Positions 16,436-26,955 of a stretch of DNA of 64,000 bases are shown here, one piece after another (positions within the stretch are counted from its first letter, which is position 1; every line of letters begins with the position of its first letter). A model generated the notes under the pieces. That model had not been told where the DNA came from. It did not search any database and worked only from the letters and a program-made list of their open reading frames with translations. The position numbers were made by a program, and so were the translations under genes. Source of the DNA: Panacagrimonas perspica. GTDB lineage: Bacteria > Pseudomonadota > Gammaproteobacteria > Nevskiales > Nevskiaceae. The stretch spans positions 933,534 through 997,533 of the forward strand of contig NZ_SOBT01000008.1 of NCBI RefSeq assembly GCF_004364935.1. The letters run 5' to 3'.

Positions 16436-17671
16436 TCAGTTGAGCAGACGCGTCCGCAGCGTGCCGGCGATGGCCGCGAGGCGATCGCGCAACACGCGGC
16501 CCTGGTCCTCGGTGGCATCGACGTCGATCACGACGTAGCCGACCTGGCCGGCCGTCTGCAGGTATTGGGCATCGATGTTGACGCCGGTTTCCGAGAACAC
16601 GTTGTTGATCTGCGTGAGCACACCCGGGCGGTTCTCGTGGATGTGCAGCAGGCGCCGGCTGCCGGTGTGTTCCGGCAGCGAGACTTCCGGAAAATTCACG
16701 GCGGAGAGCGTCGAGCCGTTGTCGCTGTAACGCAGCAGCTTGGCCGCCACCTCGATGCCGATGTTCTCCTGCGCCTCGAGCGTGCTGCCGCCGACGTGCG
16801 GCGTCAGGATGACGTTGTCCATGCCGACGAGCTCGGACACGAACTTGTCGTCGTTGCCCTTGGGCTCCACCGGAAAGACGTCCACCGCCGCACCGGCGAT
16901 GTGCTTGCTCTTGAGTGCAGCGGCGAGCGCGGGGATGTCGACGACCGTTCCGCGCGACGCGTTGATGAAAACGGCGCCTTTCTTCATGCGCGAGAATTCC
17001 TCGGCGCCGATCATGTTCTTGGTCGAGGGCGTTTCGGGCACGTGCATCGAGACGATATCCGAGCGCTCCAGCAGGTCGGACAGATTCGCCGCCGGGCTGG
17101 CATTGCCGAGCGCGAGCTTGGTCTCGACGTCGTGGAAGATCACGCGCATGCCCAGGCTCTCGGCGAGCACGCCGATCTGCGTGCCGATGTGGCCGTAGCC
17201 GACGATGCCCAGCGTCTTGCCGCGTACCTCGTAGCTGCCCGCCGCCGACTTCGACCAGCCGCCGCGATGGCACTCCATGTTCTTCTCGGGGATCCGGCGC
17301 ATCAGCAGGATCGCCTCGGCCAGGACCAGCTCGGCGACGCTGCGCGTATTCGAGTACGGCGCGTTGAACACCGGGATGCCGCGCGCCTGGGCCGCGTTGA
17401 GCGCGACCTGGTTGGTGCCGATGCAGAAGCAGCCCACGGCCATCAGGCGGCGCGAGTTCTGGAACATCTCGGCCGTGAGGTTGCTGCGCGAGCGGATGCC
17501 GACGATGTGCGCCTCTGCCACGCGTTCGGCGAGCTGCGCTTCGGGCAGCGACTTCTCGTGGAACTCGATCTGCGTGTAGCCCGCCGCCCTGAAACTCTTG
17601 ACCGCGGTCTGGCTGACGCCTTCCAGCAGCAGGACCCGGATATCGCCGCGGGGGAACGAATTCTTGTTCAT
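16436..17671 (-). CDS. serA: D-3-phosphoglycerate dehydrogenase
   Basis: A 411-residue enzyme that oxidises 3-phosphoglycerate with NAD, the first step of serine synthesis. The Rossmann motif is LGIVGYGHIGTQIGVLAESLG. The catalytic Arg/Glu/His are in FINASRGTVVDIPALAAAL and NVILTPHVGGST. The C-terminal ACT domain (HENRPGVLTQINNVFSETGV) is the serine feedback site. Length matches E. coli SerA (410). Serine made here can feed glycine, and the glycine-cleavage operon lies 22 kb away. It is followed on the same strand by the thioesterase gene. Confidence 0.97.
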   Translation of the reverse strand: MNKNSFPRGDIRVLLLEGVSQTAVKSFRAAGYTQIEFHEKSLPEAQLAERVAEAHIVGIRSRSNLTAEMFQNSRRLMAVGCFCIGTNQVALNAAQARGIPVFNAPYSNTRSVAELVLAEAILLMRRIPEKNMECHRGGWSKSAAGSYEVRGKTLGIVGYGHIGTQIGVLAESLGMRVIFHDVETKLALGNASPAANLSDLLERSDIVSMHVPETPSTKNMIGAEEFSRMKKGAVFINASRGTVVDIPALAAALKSKHIAGAAVDVFPVEPKGNDDKFVSELVGMDNVILTPHVGGSTLEAQENIGIEVAAKLLRYSDNGSTLSAVNFPEVSLPEHTGSRRLLHIHENRPGVLTQINNVFSETGVNIDAQYLQTAGQVGYVVIDVDATEDQGRVLRDRLAAIAGTLRTRLLN

Positions 17672-17840
17672 GGCTGTAAAGGAGGCGCGAGCCGGCGTTT
17701 TTGGGGGCGCGGACTATGCCATAGGGGATGCCCCGTGATCAGCACGTGTTCAGCTTTCCTGCCTAGGGTTCGTCATCCCCGGTGATGTAAGCGTGATGTC
17801 AGTTGCCGGGCCATACGATGCCGTTCCAAGGAGAGTAACC

Positions 17841-18068
17841 ATGAATATTCGTAACGCCGCTTTGCTGGCCGTACTCAGTCTCGGTCTCGCCGTTTCCGCC
17901 TGCCAGAAGAAGGACGAGAGCGCGACCGAGAAGGTGACGGACGCCATCGGCGACGCGACCAACTCGCGCGACCACGAGAAGATGAAGGACGCGGGCGAGG
18001 ACGCCAAGGATGCCGTCGACAACGCCGCCGAAGGCGTCAAGGACGCCGTCCAGGGGGAGAACAAGTAA
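17841..18068 (+). CDS. Small lipoprotein, charged helical repeat
   Basis: A 75-residue lipoprotein: signal peptide with lipobox LAVSAC, lipidated Cys21. The mature part is short and highly charged, with a heptad-like pattern (EKVTDAIGDATNS, then KDAGEDAKDAVDNAAEGVKDAVQ) resembling small LEA-like or entericidin-adjacent proteins. The ATG at 17841 follows AAGGAGAG at 5-6 nt, a strong ribosome site. It is divergent from serA across 169 bp and ends in a hairpin terminator. Function unknown; probably an abundant envelope stress protein. Confidence 0.8.
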   Translation: MNIRNAALLAVLSLGLAVSACQKKDESATEKVTDAIGDATNSRDHEKMKDAGEDAKDAVDNAAEGVKDAVQGENK

Positions 18069-18109
18069 CTGGCCGTACGGCGCGGGCCGCGCAGGCCCGC
18101 GCCACCCAG

Positions 18110-18141
18110 GAACCGCCGGGGCTTCCGGCGGTTCTTCCGTT
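18110..18141 (+). terminator. Terminator between lipoprotein gene and mutS
   Basis: A 10-bp perfect stem (GAACCGCCGG with CCGGCGGTTC) and 5-nt loop, followed by TTCCGTTT. It serves the lipoprotein gene and may also face the convergent mutS end. Confidence 0.75.
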
Positions 18142-18160
18142 TCACGCCCCAGATCGCCCC

Positions 18161-20713
18161 TCAGCGTTCGCGCTTGAGCCGGTAGAGCCAGTCAAGCGCA
18201 TCGCGCGGGCTCAGTGCATCCGGATCGATCGAGTCGAGCAGTCGCAGTGCCGGCGAGGGCGGGGCTTCGAACAGCGACATCTGCGGCTTGGCTTCGGCCA
18301 CGGGCGTTGCCTGTGCCGGTTGTGGCGTGCGTTCCAGTTCCGCCAGATAGGTGCGCGCGGCGGACACGACCGAGGCCGGCACGCCAGCGAGGGCCGCGAC
18401 CTGCAAGCCGTAGCTCCGGTTCGCCGGGCCTTCCTTGACCGTGTGCAGGAAGACCAGGCGCTCGCCGTACTCGGCGGCGTCCAGGTGGATGTTGGCCACG
18501 CCCGGTACCGCGTCGGCCAGGCGAGTCAGCTCGAAATAGTGCGTGGCGAACAAGGTCAGCGCGCGCGTCTGGCGCGCGAGGTGCTCGGCACAGGCGCGCG
18601 CCAGCGACAGGCCGTCATAGGTCGAGGTGCCTCGGCCGATCTCGTCCATCAGCACCAGCGACGACGCCGTGGCGTTGTGCAGGATGTTGGCGGTCTCGGT
18701 CATCTCGACCATGAAGGTCGACTGCCCCGACGCGAGATCGTCGCGTGAACCGATGCGCGTGAAGATGCGGTCGACCGGGCCGATCCGCGCCGCATCCGCC
18801 GGCACGAAACTGCCGGCGTGCGCCATCAGCACGATCAGCGCGACCTGTCGCATGTACGTGGACTTGCCGCCCATGTTCGGGCCGGTGATCACCAGCAGGC
18901 GGCGATCGGCGTCGAGCTGCAGATCATTGGGGACGAACGGCGCATCGGACTGGCGCTCGACCACGAGGTGGCGGCCGGCGCGGATGTCGATGCCGGTCCC
19001 GCCATCGAGTTGCGGTCGCGATAGATTCAGCCGCTGCGCCGCGTCGGCGAGGTTGGCCAGCACATCGAGATCGGCCAGCGCCTGCGCGGCCGATTGCAGC
19101 GCGCCGAGCTGGGTGAGCAGCCGATCCAGCAGGCCCTCGTACAACTCCTTCTCGCGCGCCAGTGCCCGGTCCTTGGCCGACAGCACCTGGTCCTCGAAGC
19201 GCTTGAGCTCCTCGGTGATGTAGCGCTCGTAGTTGGTCAGCGTCTGGCGGCGCGTGTACTCCGCGGGAACCTTGGCCGTGTGCGTCTTGCCGATCTCGAT
19301 GTAGAAGCCGTGCACGCGGTTGTAGCCGACCTTCAGGGATTCGATGCCGGAGCGGGCCCGCTCGCGAGCTTCGAGTTCCAGCAGGAAGCCGTCGGCGTTC
19401 GTGGACAGCTTGCGCAGATCGTCGAGCGTCGCGTCGTAGCCTTCTCGGAACACGCCGCCGTCCCGCGCGGTCAGCGGCGGCGCATCGGCCAGCGCGCCGG
19501 CCAGCAGTTCGGCGAGTTCGTCGTGCTGGCCGAGCCGATCGTGCAGCTGCGCGATGCGGGCGCCGTCGATGCGCGCCAGCTGGGCACGCAGGCCGGGCAG
19601 GGCCGCGAGCGTGTCGCGCAGGCCGGTGAGATCGCGCGGCCGGGCGCTGCGCAATGCCACGCGCGCCAGGATGCGTTCGAGATCGGAGACGTTGCGCAGC
19701 GGCTTGCGCAGCGCGGCGCTAGCACCGTCGAGCATCAGCGCGTCGATGGCGTCGTAGCGCGCCACCAGTTCCTCGCGATCCCGGATCGGACGCAGCAGCG
19801 CGCGGCTCAGCGCGCGCGAGCCCATCGGCGTGGCGCAGTCGTCCAGCACCGCCAGCAGCGTGTGTTCGGTTTCGCCGGCCAGCGTGCGGTCGATCTCGAG
19901 ATTGCGGCGCGTCGCCGGATCCAGGATCAGCGTATCTTCCGGCGCCTCGACGCGCAGGCCGGCGATGTGGGCGAGCTGCGCCTTCTGCGTTTCCTGCACG
20001 TACTGCAGCAGCGCACCGGCCGCACCGATGGCCGCCGTGAGTCCCTCGCAGCCGAAGCCGCGCAGGTTGGGCGTGCCGAACTGGGTGCAGAGCAGGCGCT
20101 GTGCGGAGGCCGGATCGAACTGCCAGGCCGGGCGCGTGGTGCGGGACAACTCGCCGACCGGAAGCCCGGCGTCCTCGGCGATCAGCATCTCGCTGGGCGC
20201 CACGCGCGACAGCTCGGCGGCGAAGTCGCGCGGCGAGGCGGTCTCGCTGACGGCGAAGCGCCCGGACGACAGCTCCAGCCAGGCCAGGCCGTAGCGATCG
20301 CCGAGCGCACAAGCAGCAGCCAGGACACTGGCGCGGCGCGGGTCGAGCAGCACCTCGTCGGTCGCAGTACCCGGCGTGACGATGCGCACGATCTCGCGGC
20401 GCACCGGACCCTTGTCGACGCCGACTTCGCCGACCTGCTCGGCGATGGCCGCCGATTCGCCCAGCCGGATCAGGCGCGCGAGGTAGGTGTCGAGCTGGTG
20501 GTAGGGCACGCCGGCCATCACCACCGGGGCGCCGCCCGACTCGCCGCGCTTGGTCAGCGTGATGTTGAGCAGCCGTGCCGCCTTGCGCGCGTCGTCGTGG
20601 AAGACCTCGTAGAAGTCGCCCATGCGGAACAGCAGCAACAGCCCCGGGACCTGGGCCTTGAGCGCCAAGTACTGCTGCATCATCGGGGTGTGCGCGGCGG
20701 AGGGTGCCGACAT
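18161..20713 (-). CDS. mutS: DNA mismatch repair protein MutS
   Basis: An 850-residue mismatch sensor. The mismatch-reading Phe-x-Glu is at 34-36 ([13 protein letters not shown]). The ATPase carries [13 protein letters not shown] (Walker A), [16 protein letters not shown] (Walker B and signature) and [10 protein letters not shown]. Near the C-terminus QMSLF matches the beta-clamp binding motif of MutS. Length is normal (E. coli 853). It is divergent from cysS across 173 bp. There is no mutL in the window. Confidence 0.98.
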   Translation of the reverse strand: MSAPSAAHTPMMQQYLALKAQVPGLLLLFRMGDFYEVFHDDARKAARLLNITLTKRGESGGAPVVMAGVPYHQLDTYLARLIRLGESAAIAEQVGEVGVDKGPVRREIVRIVTPGTATDEVLLDPRRASVLAAACALGDRYGLAWLELSSGRFAVSETASPRDFAAELSRVAPSEMLIAEDAGLPVGELSRTTRPAWQFDPASAQRLLCTQFGTPNLRGFGCEGLTAAIGAAGALLQYVQETQKAQLAHIAGLRVEAPEDTLILDPATRRNLEIDRTLAGETEHTLLAVLDDCATPMGSRALSRALLRPIRDREELVARYDAIDALMLDGASAALRKPLRNVSDLERILARVALRSARPRDLTGLRDTLAALPGLRAQLARIDGARIAQLHDRLGQHDELAELLAGALADAPPLTARDGGVFREGYDATLDDLRKLSTNADGFLLELEARERARSGIESLKVGYNRVHGFYIEIGKTHTAKVPAEYTRRQTLTNYERYITEELKRFEDQVLSAKDRALAREKELYEGLLDRLLTQLGALQSAAQALADLDVLANLADAAQRLNLSRPQLDGGTGIDIRAGRHLVVERQSDAPFVPNDLQLDADRRLLVITGPNMGGKSTYMRQVALIVLMAHAGSFVPADAARIGPVDRIFTRIGSRDDLASGQSTFMVEMTETANILHNATASSLVLMDEIGRGTSTYDGLSLARACAEHLARQTRALTLFATHYFELTRLADAVPGVANIHLDAAEYGERLVFLHTVKEGPANRSYGLQVAALAGVPASVVSAARTYLAELERTPQPAQATPVAEAKPQMSLFEAPPSPALRLLDSIDPDALSPRDALDWLYRLKRER

Positions 20714-20886
20714 ACGAAAGGCAGATCGAGGGACGTCGCGGGAGCGCGAATCTTACCGGCAAGCCGGCCGGAGTCGGCCTCCGGTGGCGGCCGGTCGAGG
20801 CCGCCGGGGACGGCGGGTCACGCGCCGCTGCGGAACAAGTGACAGGTCGGTATCCTTGCGCGGCTTTTTTCGCCAGTCGAGGGCCG

Positions 20887-22266
<1,380 letters not shown>

Positions 22267-22274
22267 AGCGCTAA

Positions 22275-22341
22275 CTAGCCCGGGCGAAGCCCGGGGGGTC
22301 GCTCGCAATTCGAGGAAAACCCCGGGCTTCGCCCAGGCTAC
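22275..22341. repeat. REPIN, family A, 67 bp
   Basis: CTAGCCCGGGC-GAA-GCCCGGG and inverse, ending CAGGCTAC (one mismatch in the right arm). It fills the whole gap between the convergent ends of cysS and the following gene. Confidence 0.85.
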
Positions 22342-22344
22342 GGG

Positions 22345-22845
22345 TTATGCCCCGTATTCGGGCGCTGCTTCCGGAGCCGCATCGGGGCCCTCTTCCATCT
22401 CGTCGGGGCTGAACACGGCGTCGGTCATCCAGCAGCCCTTGCAGCCCGGAATGGTCTGCTTCGAGAGCAGGAACACATAGCGGTGTGGCTGATCGTCGCT
22501 GCCGACGATCTCGACGGGCATCATCGCCCGCTCGCCGTCGATCAGCGGAACGCCGGCGCGGGCAGCGCGGTGTCCCAGCAGATCCGGAAAACCTTCGCGG
22601 ATGAGTTCGCGGAAGCTCGCCAACGGTCCGGTCTTCTCGCGATTCTTCGGCGACGAGAACTTGTAGAGCTCCGCGATGCCCTGGTCGTTGCCCTTCTTGA
22701 GCGCCATCAGCATGGCTTCCACGACCTGCGGCGGATCGAGATCGGGCGCAGGACCCTTGATCGGGGCCCCCGGAGCCGGCGCCGCCTGAACCGAAAGCGC
22801 CAGCAACAGACCGCTCAACAGCGCAACGAGGGGCGAACGGGTCAT
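22345..22845 (-). CDS. Exported protein, DUF4864-like
   Basis: A 166-residue protein with a signal peptide (MTRSPLVALLSGLLLALSVQA). The mature part reads DPPQVVEAMLMALKKGNDQGIAELYKFSSPKNR, then FRELIREGFPDLLGH, then a beta-rich half ending in CKGCWMTDAVFS. The pattern (helical start, SPxNR, FxxLIR) resembles DUF4864, an NTF2-fold-like family of unknown role. The resemblance is by eye only. The ATG at 22845 was preferred to 22887 because it begins the signal peptide. The C-terminus is acidic and Ala-rich. Confidence 0.7.
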   Translation of the reverse strand: MTRSPLVALLSGLLLALSVQAAPAPGAPIKGPAPDLDPPQVVEAMLMALKKGNDQGIAELYKFSSPKNREKTGPLASFRELIREGFPDLLGHRAARAGVPLIDGERAMMPVEIVGSDDQPHRYVFLLSKQTIPGCKGCWMTDAVFSPDEMEEGPDAAPEAAPEYGA

Positions 22846-22962
22846 CGTGGATTCTCGGACGGATCGTGCGATGACATACGCGTTCATCGCGGGTCTGGTT
22901 TCAGGAGCAGTAACATACAGGCGTCAGCGGCACCTTACGCCGGTATTACCAGGACTTCATCC

Positions 22963-23745
22963 ATGCGCCGTCTTGCCGTTTTCGCTGTTGCCGCCGCACT
23001 TGCGGCCTGTGCCACGTCACCGCTCGGGCGCAAGCAGTTCATCCTGATCTCCGACGATTCGATCAGCCAGCAGGGTGTTGCCTCCTTCCAGCAGATGCAG
23101 AAGGAGATGCCGCAGTCCAAGGACGCGCGCAAGACGCAGTACGTGCGCTGCATTGCCGACAACATCACGGCCCAGATTCCGAACCTGCGCGAGAAGGGCC
23201 AGCTGTCGGTGCCCGGGGCGTGGGAGGTCTCGGTCTTCGAGAGCGAGGACGTCAACGCCTTCGCGTTGCCCGGCGGCAAGATCGGCGTGTTCACCGGCCT
23301 GCTGAAGGTCGCCAACACGCAGGACCAGCTCGCGGCCGTCATCGGGCACGAGGTGTCGCACGTGCTGGCGCGCCATTCCGCTGAACGTGCGTCGGCGGAC
23401 ATTCCGGCGCAGATCGGCGGCGCGTTCGCTTCGGCCTACGGTGTCGGGCAGTTGTACGGCATGGGCGTCAACGCGCTGTTCCTGCTGCCGTACTCGCGTG
23501 GCCACGAATCCGAGGCCGATCTGCTGGGTCTGGACCTGATGGCCTCGGCCGGATTCGATCCGCGCGCCGCCGTCACGCTGTGGCAGAACATGGCCAGGGC
23601 CAGCGGCGGGCAGAAGCCGCCGGAGATTCTCTCGACCCATCCGTCGGACGAAACACGCATGCACGATCTGAACGCCCGCATGAAGACCGCGCTCGACCTG
23701 TACGTCACGGCCAAGGGGCAGGGTCGCAATCCGAAGTGCGGTTGA
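22963..23745 (+). CDS. M48-family metalloprotease lipoprotein
   Basis: A 260-residue zinc protease of the LoiP/YcaL/BepA-like M48 group that acts in the periplasm. Lipobox LAAC at Cys16. Catalytic HEVSH (in AAVIGHEVSHVLARH) and third zinc ligand Glu in HESEADLLGLDLM. FALPGGKIGVFTGLL is the usual beta-strand before the active helix. The C-terminal STHPSDETRMHDL is also typical. Known relatives clear misfolded outer-membrane proteins. The ATG at 22963 was chosen at the lipoprotein signal. Confidence 0.93.
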   Translation: MRRLAVFAVAAALAACATSPLGRKQFILISDDSISQQGVASFQQMQKEMPQSKDARKTQYVRCIADNITAQIPNLREKGQLSVPGAWEVSVFESEDVNAFALPGGKIGVFTGLLKVANTQDQLAAVIGHEVSHVLARHSAERASADIPAQIGGAFASAYGVGQLYGMGVNALFLLPYSRGHESEADLLGLDLMASAGFDPRAAVTLWQNMARASGGQKPPEILSTHPSDETRMHDLNARMKTALDLYVTAKGQGRNPKCG

Positions 23746-23747
23746 GG

Positions 23748-23771
23748 CCGTAACAGCGGGACGGGTTACGG
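23748..23771. terminator. Hairpin between convergent genes
   Basis: CCGTAAC (23748-23754) pairs with GTTACGG (23765-23771), 10-nt loop. It starts 3 bp after the protease stop. There is no T-run. Confidence 0.4.
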
Positions 23772-23799
23772 CGCTGCGCGCCTGACCCGCCCTCCCAGA

Positions 23800-24789
23800 T
23801 CACGCGGCGCTGACGGCAGCCGTGAAGTGGCAGGCGGAAAATCCGCCATGCACCGCGCGCACGAGGGTCGGCGGATGGCGCACGCAGTGCGTATCCGCGA
23901 TCGGACACCGCGTCACGAAGACGCAGCCCTGCGGGGGATCGGCCGGGCTCGGGATTTCGCCTTCGAGCGGTTGCCGATGCACCCCGGTTCCCGGAACAGC
24001 CGCCAGCAGCGCGCGCGTGTACGGATGAACCGGCGACGCGAACAAGGCTTCGCGCGTGGCCTGCTCCATCACCTTGCCCAGGTACATCACCATCACGCGA
24101 CGGCTGATGTGACGCACCACGGCGAGGTCGTGTGCGATGAAGATCATCGACAGGCCGGATTCGGCCTGAAGGTCCGCCAGCAGATTGACGATCTGGGCCT
24201 GGATCGAGACATCGAGCGCCGACACCGGCTCGTCGCAGATCAGCACGCGCGGACGCACGACCAGCGCGCGGGCGATGCCGACGCGCTGGCACTGCCCGCC
24301 GGAGAATTCGTGCGGATAGCGGTTCACCAGCGAAGCCGAAAGCCCGACTTTCTCGAGCATCGCCAGCACGCGTGACGCGCGCTCGGCCCGGCCGATTTCC
24401 GGGTACAGCGCCTCCAGCGGCTCGGCGATGCTGGCGCCGATGGTCATGCGCGGATCCAGGCTGGCCAGCGGATCCTGGAACACCATCTGGATCTCGCGAC
24501 GCAGCGGCCGCCAGCCGTTCTCGTCGAGGCGCGTGATGTTGCGGCCCGCGAACTCGATACCGCCCGAGGTGACGGCCTGCAGGCCGGCGAGCGCGCGGGC
24601 CAAGGTCGACTTGCCGCAGCCCGACTCGCCGACGATCCCCAGGGTCTCGCCTGGCGCGAGATTGAAGTCGACGCCGTCCACGGCCTTGAGCCAGCCGGGC
24701 CGGCCCCAGGGCAGGGCGGCCGGCAGCTTGTAGTGGACCTTGAGTCGCCGGACGGCCAGCAGCGCCGCGGCGGCCGGAACCGCATTCAC
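23800..24789 (-). CDS. Orphan ABC ATPase, OppF/DppF-like
   Basis: A 329-residue ATPase of the oligopeptide transporter type: Walker A GESGCGKST (54-62), Q-loop MVFQDPLASLDPRM, signature FSGGQCQRVGIARAL, Walker B VLICDEPVSALD. The C-terminal oligo_HPY extension (HPYTRALLAAVPG, then CPIADTHC) is present. No OppA, OppB, OppC or OppD gene is nearby. Instead it begins 7 bp after the dps stop, so dps and this ATPase are probably one transcript. Either it energises a transporter encoded elsewhere, or the operon is a relic. Confidence 0.92.
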   Translation of the reverse strand: MNAVPAAAALLAVRRLKVHYKLPAALPWGRPGWLKAVDGVDFNLAPGETLGIVGESGCGKSTLARALAGLQAVTSGGIEFAGRNITRLDENGWRPLRREIQMVFQDPLASLDPRMTIGASIAEPLEALYPEIGRAERASRVLAMLEKVGLSASLVNRYPHEFSGGQCQRVGIARALVVRPRVLICDEPVSALDVSIQAQIVNLLADLQAESGLSMIFIAHDLAVVRHISRRVMVMYLGKVMEQATREALFASPVHPYTRALLAAVPGTGVHRQPLEGEIPSPADPPQGCVFVTRCPIADTHCVRHPPTLVRAVHGGFSACHFTAAVSAA

Positions 24790-24796
24790 GCCGCGA

Positions 24797-25285
24797 TCAC
24801 TCCAGCAGCGAGCGCAGCATCCACGCGGTCTTCTCGTGCACCTGCAGGCGCTGGGTCAGCAGGTCGGCCGTCGGTTCGTCGTTCGCCGAATCGGCGAGCG
24901 GGAACAGCGAGCGCGCCGTGCGGGCACAGGCTTCATGGCCTTTCACCAGCAGGCGCACCATCTCCATGGCTTCGGGCTGGCCATCGGTCTCCTCGATCGA
25001 GGACAGCGCGGCGTACTGCTTGTACGTACCCGGCGCCGGGAAGCCCAGCGCGCGGATGCGCTCGGCCACCAGGTCCACCGCGAGCGCGGCCTCGGTGTAG
25101 TGGGTTTCGAACATCAGGTGCAGCGTGTTGAACATCGGACCCGTGACGTTCCAGTGGAAGTTGTGGGTCTTGAGATACAGCGTGTACTCGTCGGCGAGCA
25201 GGCGCGACAGGCCGTCGGCGATGCCCTTGCGCTGGTTCTTCTCGATGCCGATGTCGATCTTCGCGGCTTTTTCTTTCTTGGCCAT
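24797..25285 (-). CDS. dps: Dps/ferritin-like DNA-protection protein
   Basis: A 162-residue mini-ferritin. The ferroxidase site residues are visible in [14 protein letters not shown] and [18 protein letters not shown] (His, His, Asp and Glu at the usual spacing). A Lys-rich N-terminal tail (MAKKEKAAK) may contact DNA. Dps dodecamers oxidise Fe(II) with peroxide and protect DNA. The ATG at 25285 follows AGGAG at about 8 nt. It is the first gene of a probable two-gene operon with the OppF-like ATPase. Confidence 0.95.
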   Translation of the reverse strand: MAKKEKAAKIDIGIEKNQRKGIADGLSRLLADEYTLYLKTHNFHWNVTGPMFNTLHLMFETHYTEAALAVDLVAERIRALGFPAPGTYKQYAALSSIEETDGQPEAMEMVRLLVKGHEACARTARSLFPLADSANDEPTADLLTQRLQVHEKTAWMLRSLLE

Positions 25286-25395
25286 GATCACGCTCCTGGA
25301 TTGCGGTGAGCGAACCTTATGCGGCCGCGAGCCGATTTGAAAATGAATCGTCGCGATGAGGTCCATCCGATCCGCTTATGGACCGGCCAATCCTC

Positions 25396-26307
25396 TCATT
25401 GCAGCTCGAGCCGGTAGCGTCCCGGCGTGGTTCCGGTGGCCTGGCGGAACGACTGCGAGAAGTGCGCCTGGTTCGAGAACCCGCATTGCAGCGCGATGTC
25501 GGCCAGCGCCAGGCTGGTGTGCTGCAGCAGCGTCTGCGCACGAGCGATGCGCCGCTGCGTCAGGTACCGGTGCGGTGACAGGCCAGTCGCCTTCTGGAAC
25601 GCCTCGGCGAAGTAGGTGCGGCTCAGGCCCGCGTGCGCGGCCAGCGCCTGCAGCGTGATGCCGCTCTCGACGCGCTCTTCGAGCAGGTCCAGGCTGCGGC
25701 GAAGCTGCGAGCGCGACAGGCCGCCCCGAACCTCGGGTCGTTCCGGCAGCGCGGTGGGGTTGCGCAGCAGGTGCAGGGCCAGCATGTCGGAGATGGCGTC
25801 CGCGTACAGCGATCCGCGCTGCGCGGGCCCGCTCAGTTCTTCGGCCAGCGCCGTGATCGATGCGGCCAGCAGCGGGTCGACCACGCCGCTCTGGAAGCGC
25901 AGGGGCTCGCGCGCAGGGGCGTTGCCGGCGACGTTGGAGAAGAAGTCGCTGCCCAGGTGCACCGAATAGGAGTGCACGTCGCCGCCGCAGATGTCCCAGT
26001 CCACGGGCGTGCCGGCCGGGATGATCGTGACCAGGCCCGGGCGGCTGTGCTGGCTCCAGCCACGGCCGTTGCGAACCTTGACCAGCGACGCGCCGCCGGT
26101 GTGATAGACCAGCGCAGGCTCGGGCAGCGGCTCGAAGTGGGCCTCGTTGCAGCGGCCGCGCCACGCGAACAGCGCGAGGCTGTTCCAGCCCGCCGTACTG
26201 CTCGACAGCGAGGGCAGGAATCCGATGGCGCGCCCCACGGCCTCTCCGGAGGCGGCAAGGCCCGCCGCTTTCGCGCCGGGGCGGGCGGTCGATGCGCGGG
26301 TAAGCAT
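25396..26307 (-). CDS. AraC-family transcriptional regulator
   Basis: A 303-residue regulator with a double helix-turn-helix in the last 100 residues: ITLQALAAHAGLSRTYFAEAFQ, then SLALADIALQCGFSNQAHFSQSFRQ and TPGRYR. The N-terminal 190 residues form a probable effector-binding cupin-like domain (LVYHTGGASLVKVR, VTIIPAGTPVDWDICGG). The ATG at 26307 is set by GGAGG at the right distance. It is divergent from the NTF2/P450/ferredoxin operon across 188 bp and is the likely regulator of it. Confidence 0.92.
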   Translation of the reverse strand: MLTRASTARPGAKAAGLAASGEAVGRAIGFLPSLSSSTAGWNSLALFAWRGRCNEAHFEPLPEPALVYHTGGASLVKVRNGRGWSQHSRPGLVTIIPAGTPVDWDICGGDVHSYSVHLGSDFFSNVAGNAPAREPLRFQSGVVDPLLAASITALAEELSGPAQRGSLYADAISDMLALHLLRNPTALPERPEVRGGLSRSQLRRSLDLLEERVESGITLQALAAHAGLSRTYFAEAFQKATGLSPHRYLTQRRIARAQTLLQHTSLALADIALQCGFSNQAHFSQSFRQATGTTPGRYRLELQ

Positions 26308-26495
26308 GTTTCATCCTCCAGCAACCGGCCTTTGCGGCCGTGTTATCGCTCTTGTGTACACCCCGGTCCGGACCCCCGCAAGACCGGGCGACGCCCCTTG
26401 GGGCCGAACATTTCGATCAAGGGCCGACGAAGTCGAAAGATCGTGCCGCGCCGGGGGCGTCCAATCGGAGGTACGAGATCAGGATGGAGCGGGCG
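26308..26495. promoter_or_regulatory. Divergent control region of AraC and the P450 operon
   Basis: 188 bp between two divergent starts. It contains the 10-bp palindrome GGTCCGGACC (26365-26374) and the arms TTTCGA (26411) and TCGAAA (26433) separated by 16 bp, which could be AraC-type sites. No strong -10 or -35 boxes were found by eye. Confidence 0.45.
26315..26319 (-). promoter_or_regulatory. Ribosome site that sets the AraC start
   Basis: GGAGG on the minus strand lies 7 nt before the ATG at 26307. A second, out-of-frame ATG (26314) directly abuts it and is too close to be used. Confidence 0.7.
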
Positions 26496-26912
26496 ATGAA
26501 CATGGACTGGGCGCACACGTGGCTGGAAAAGACCTTCAACCAGCGCGACATGGCGGGCATGGAGGCGCTGTACGACCCGAACGTGAAGTTCGCCGACGTG
26601 CCGCTGGGCGTCGACGCCAACGGATGGAACGGCGGCCTCAAGGCGTTCTTCGCCGGTTTCTTCGATCCGGCCTCGGGCTCGCACAAGTTCCTGCCGGATT
26701 CCTACCTGGGCAACGCGCGCGAAGGCGTCTGCGAGTGGACCTGGCACGGCACGATGGGCGATGCCGACCTGTTCCAGCTCGGAAAGTCCGTGAAGGGCAA
26801 GACCTTCACGGTGCGTGGCAACTCGGTGTTTCGTTTCGACGCCACCGGCAAGGTCGTCGAGGAACGCGACTACTGGGATCTTTCCACGGTGTTGCGACAG
26901 CTCAACGGCTGA
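26496..26912 (+). CDS. NTF2-like (SnoaL-type) protein
   Basis: A 138-residue protein with the NTF2/SnoaL cone fold: LEKTFNQRDMAGMEALYDPNVKFADVPLG, WHGTMGDADLF, and a C-terminal strand set FTVRGNSVFRFDATGKVVEERDYWD, which is the family signature (motif xxFxxGKIxExxxYWD). Members include isomerases, cyclases, hydrolases and non-catalytic proteins. The ATG at 26496 follows GGAG by 6 nt. It leads the P450/ferredoxin operon, 43 bp before the P450 gene, so it may act on the P450 substrate or product. Confidence 0.87.
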   Translation: MNMDWAHTWLEKTFNQRDMAGMEALYDPNVKFADVPLGVDANGWNGGLKAFFAGFFDPASGSHKFLPDSYLGNAREGVCEWTWHGTMGDADLFQLGKSVKGKTFTVRGNSVFRFDATGKVVEERDYWDLSTVLRQLNG

Positions 26913-26955
26913 CGCGGCGCGCCCGTTCCCAGGATCAACCCAGGACATCCCCACG

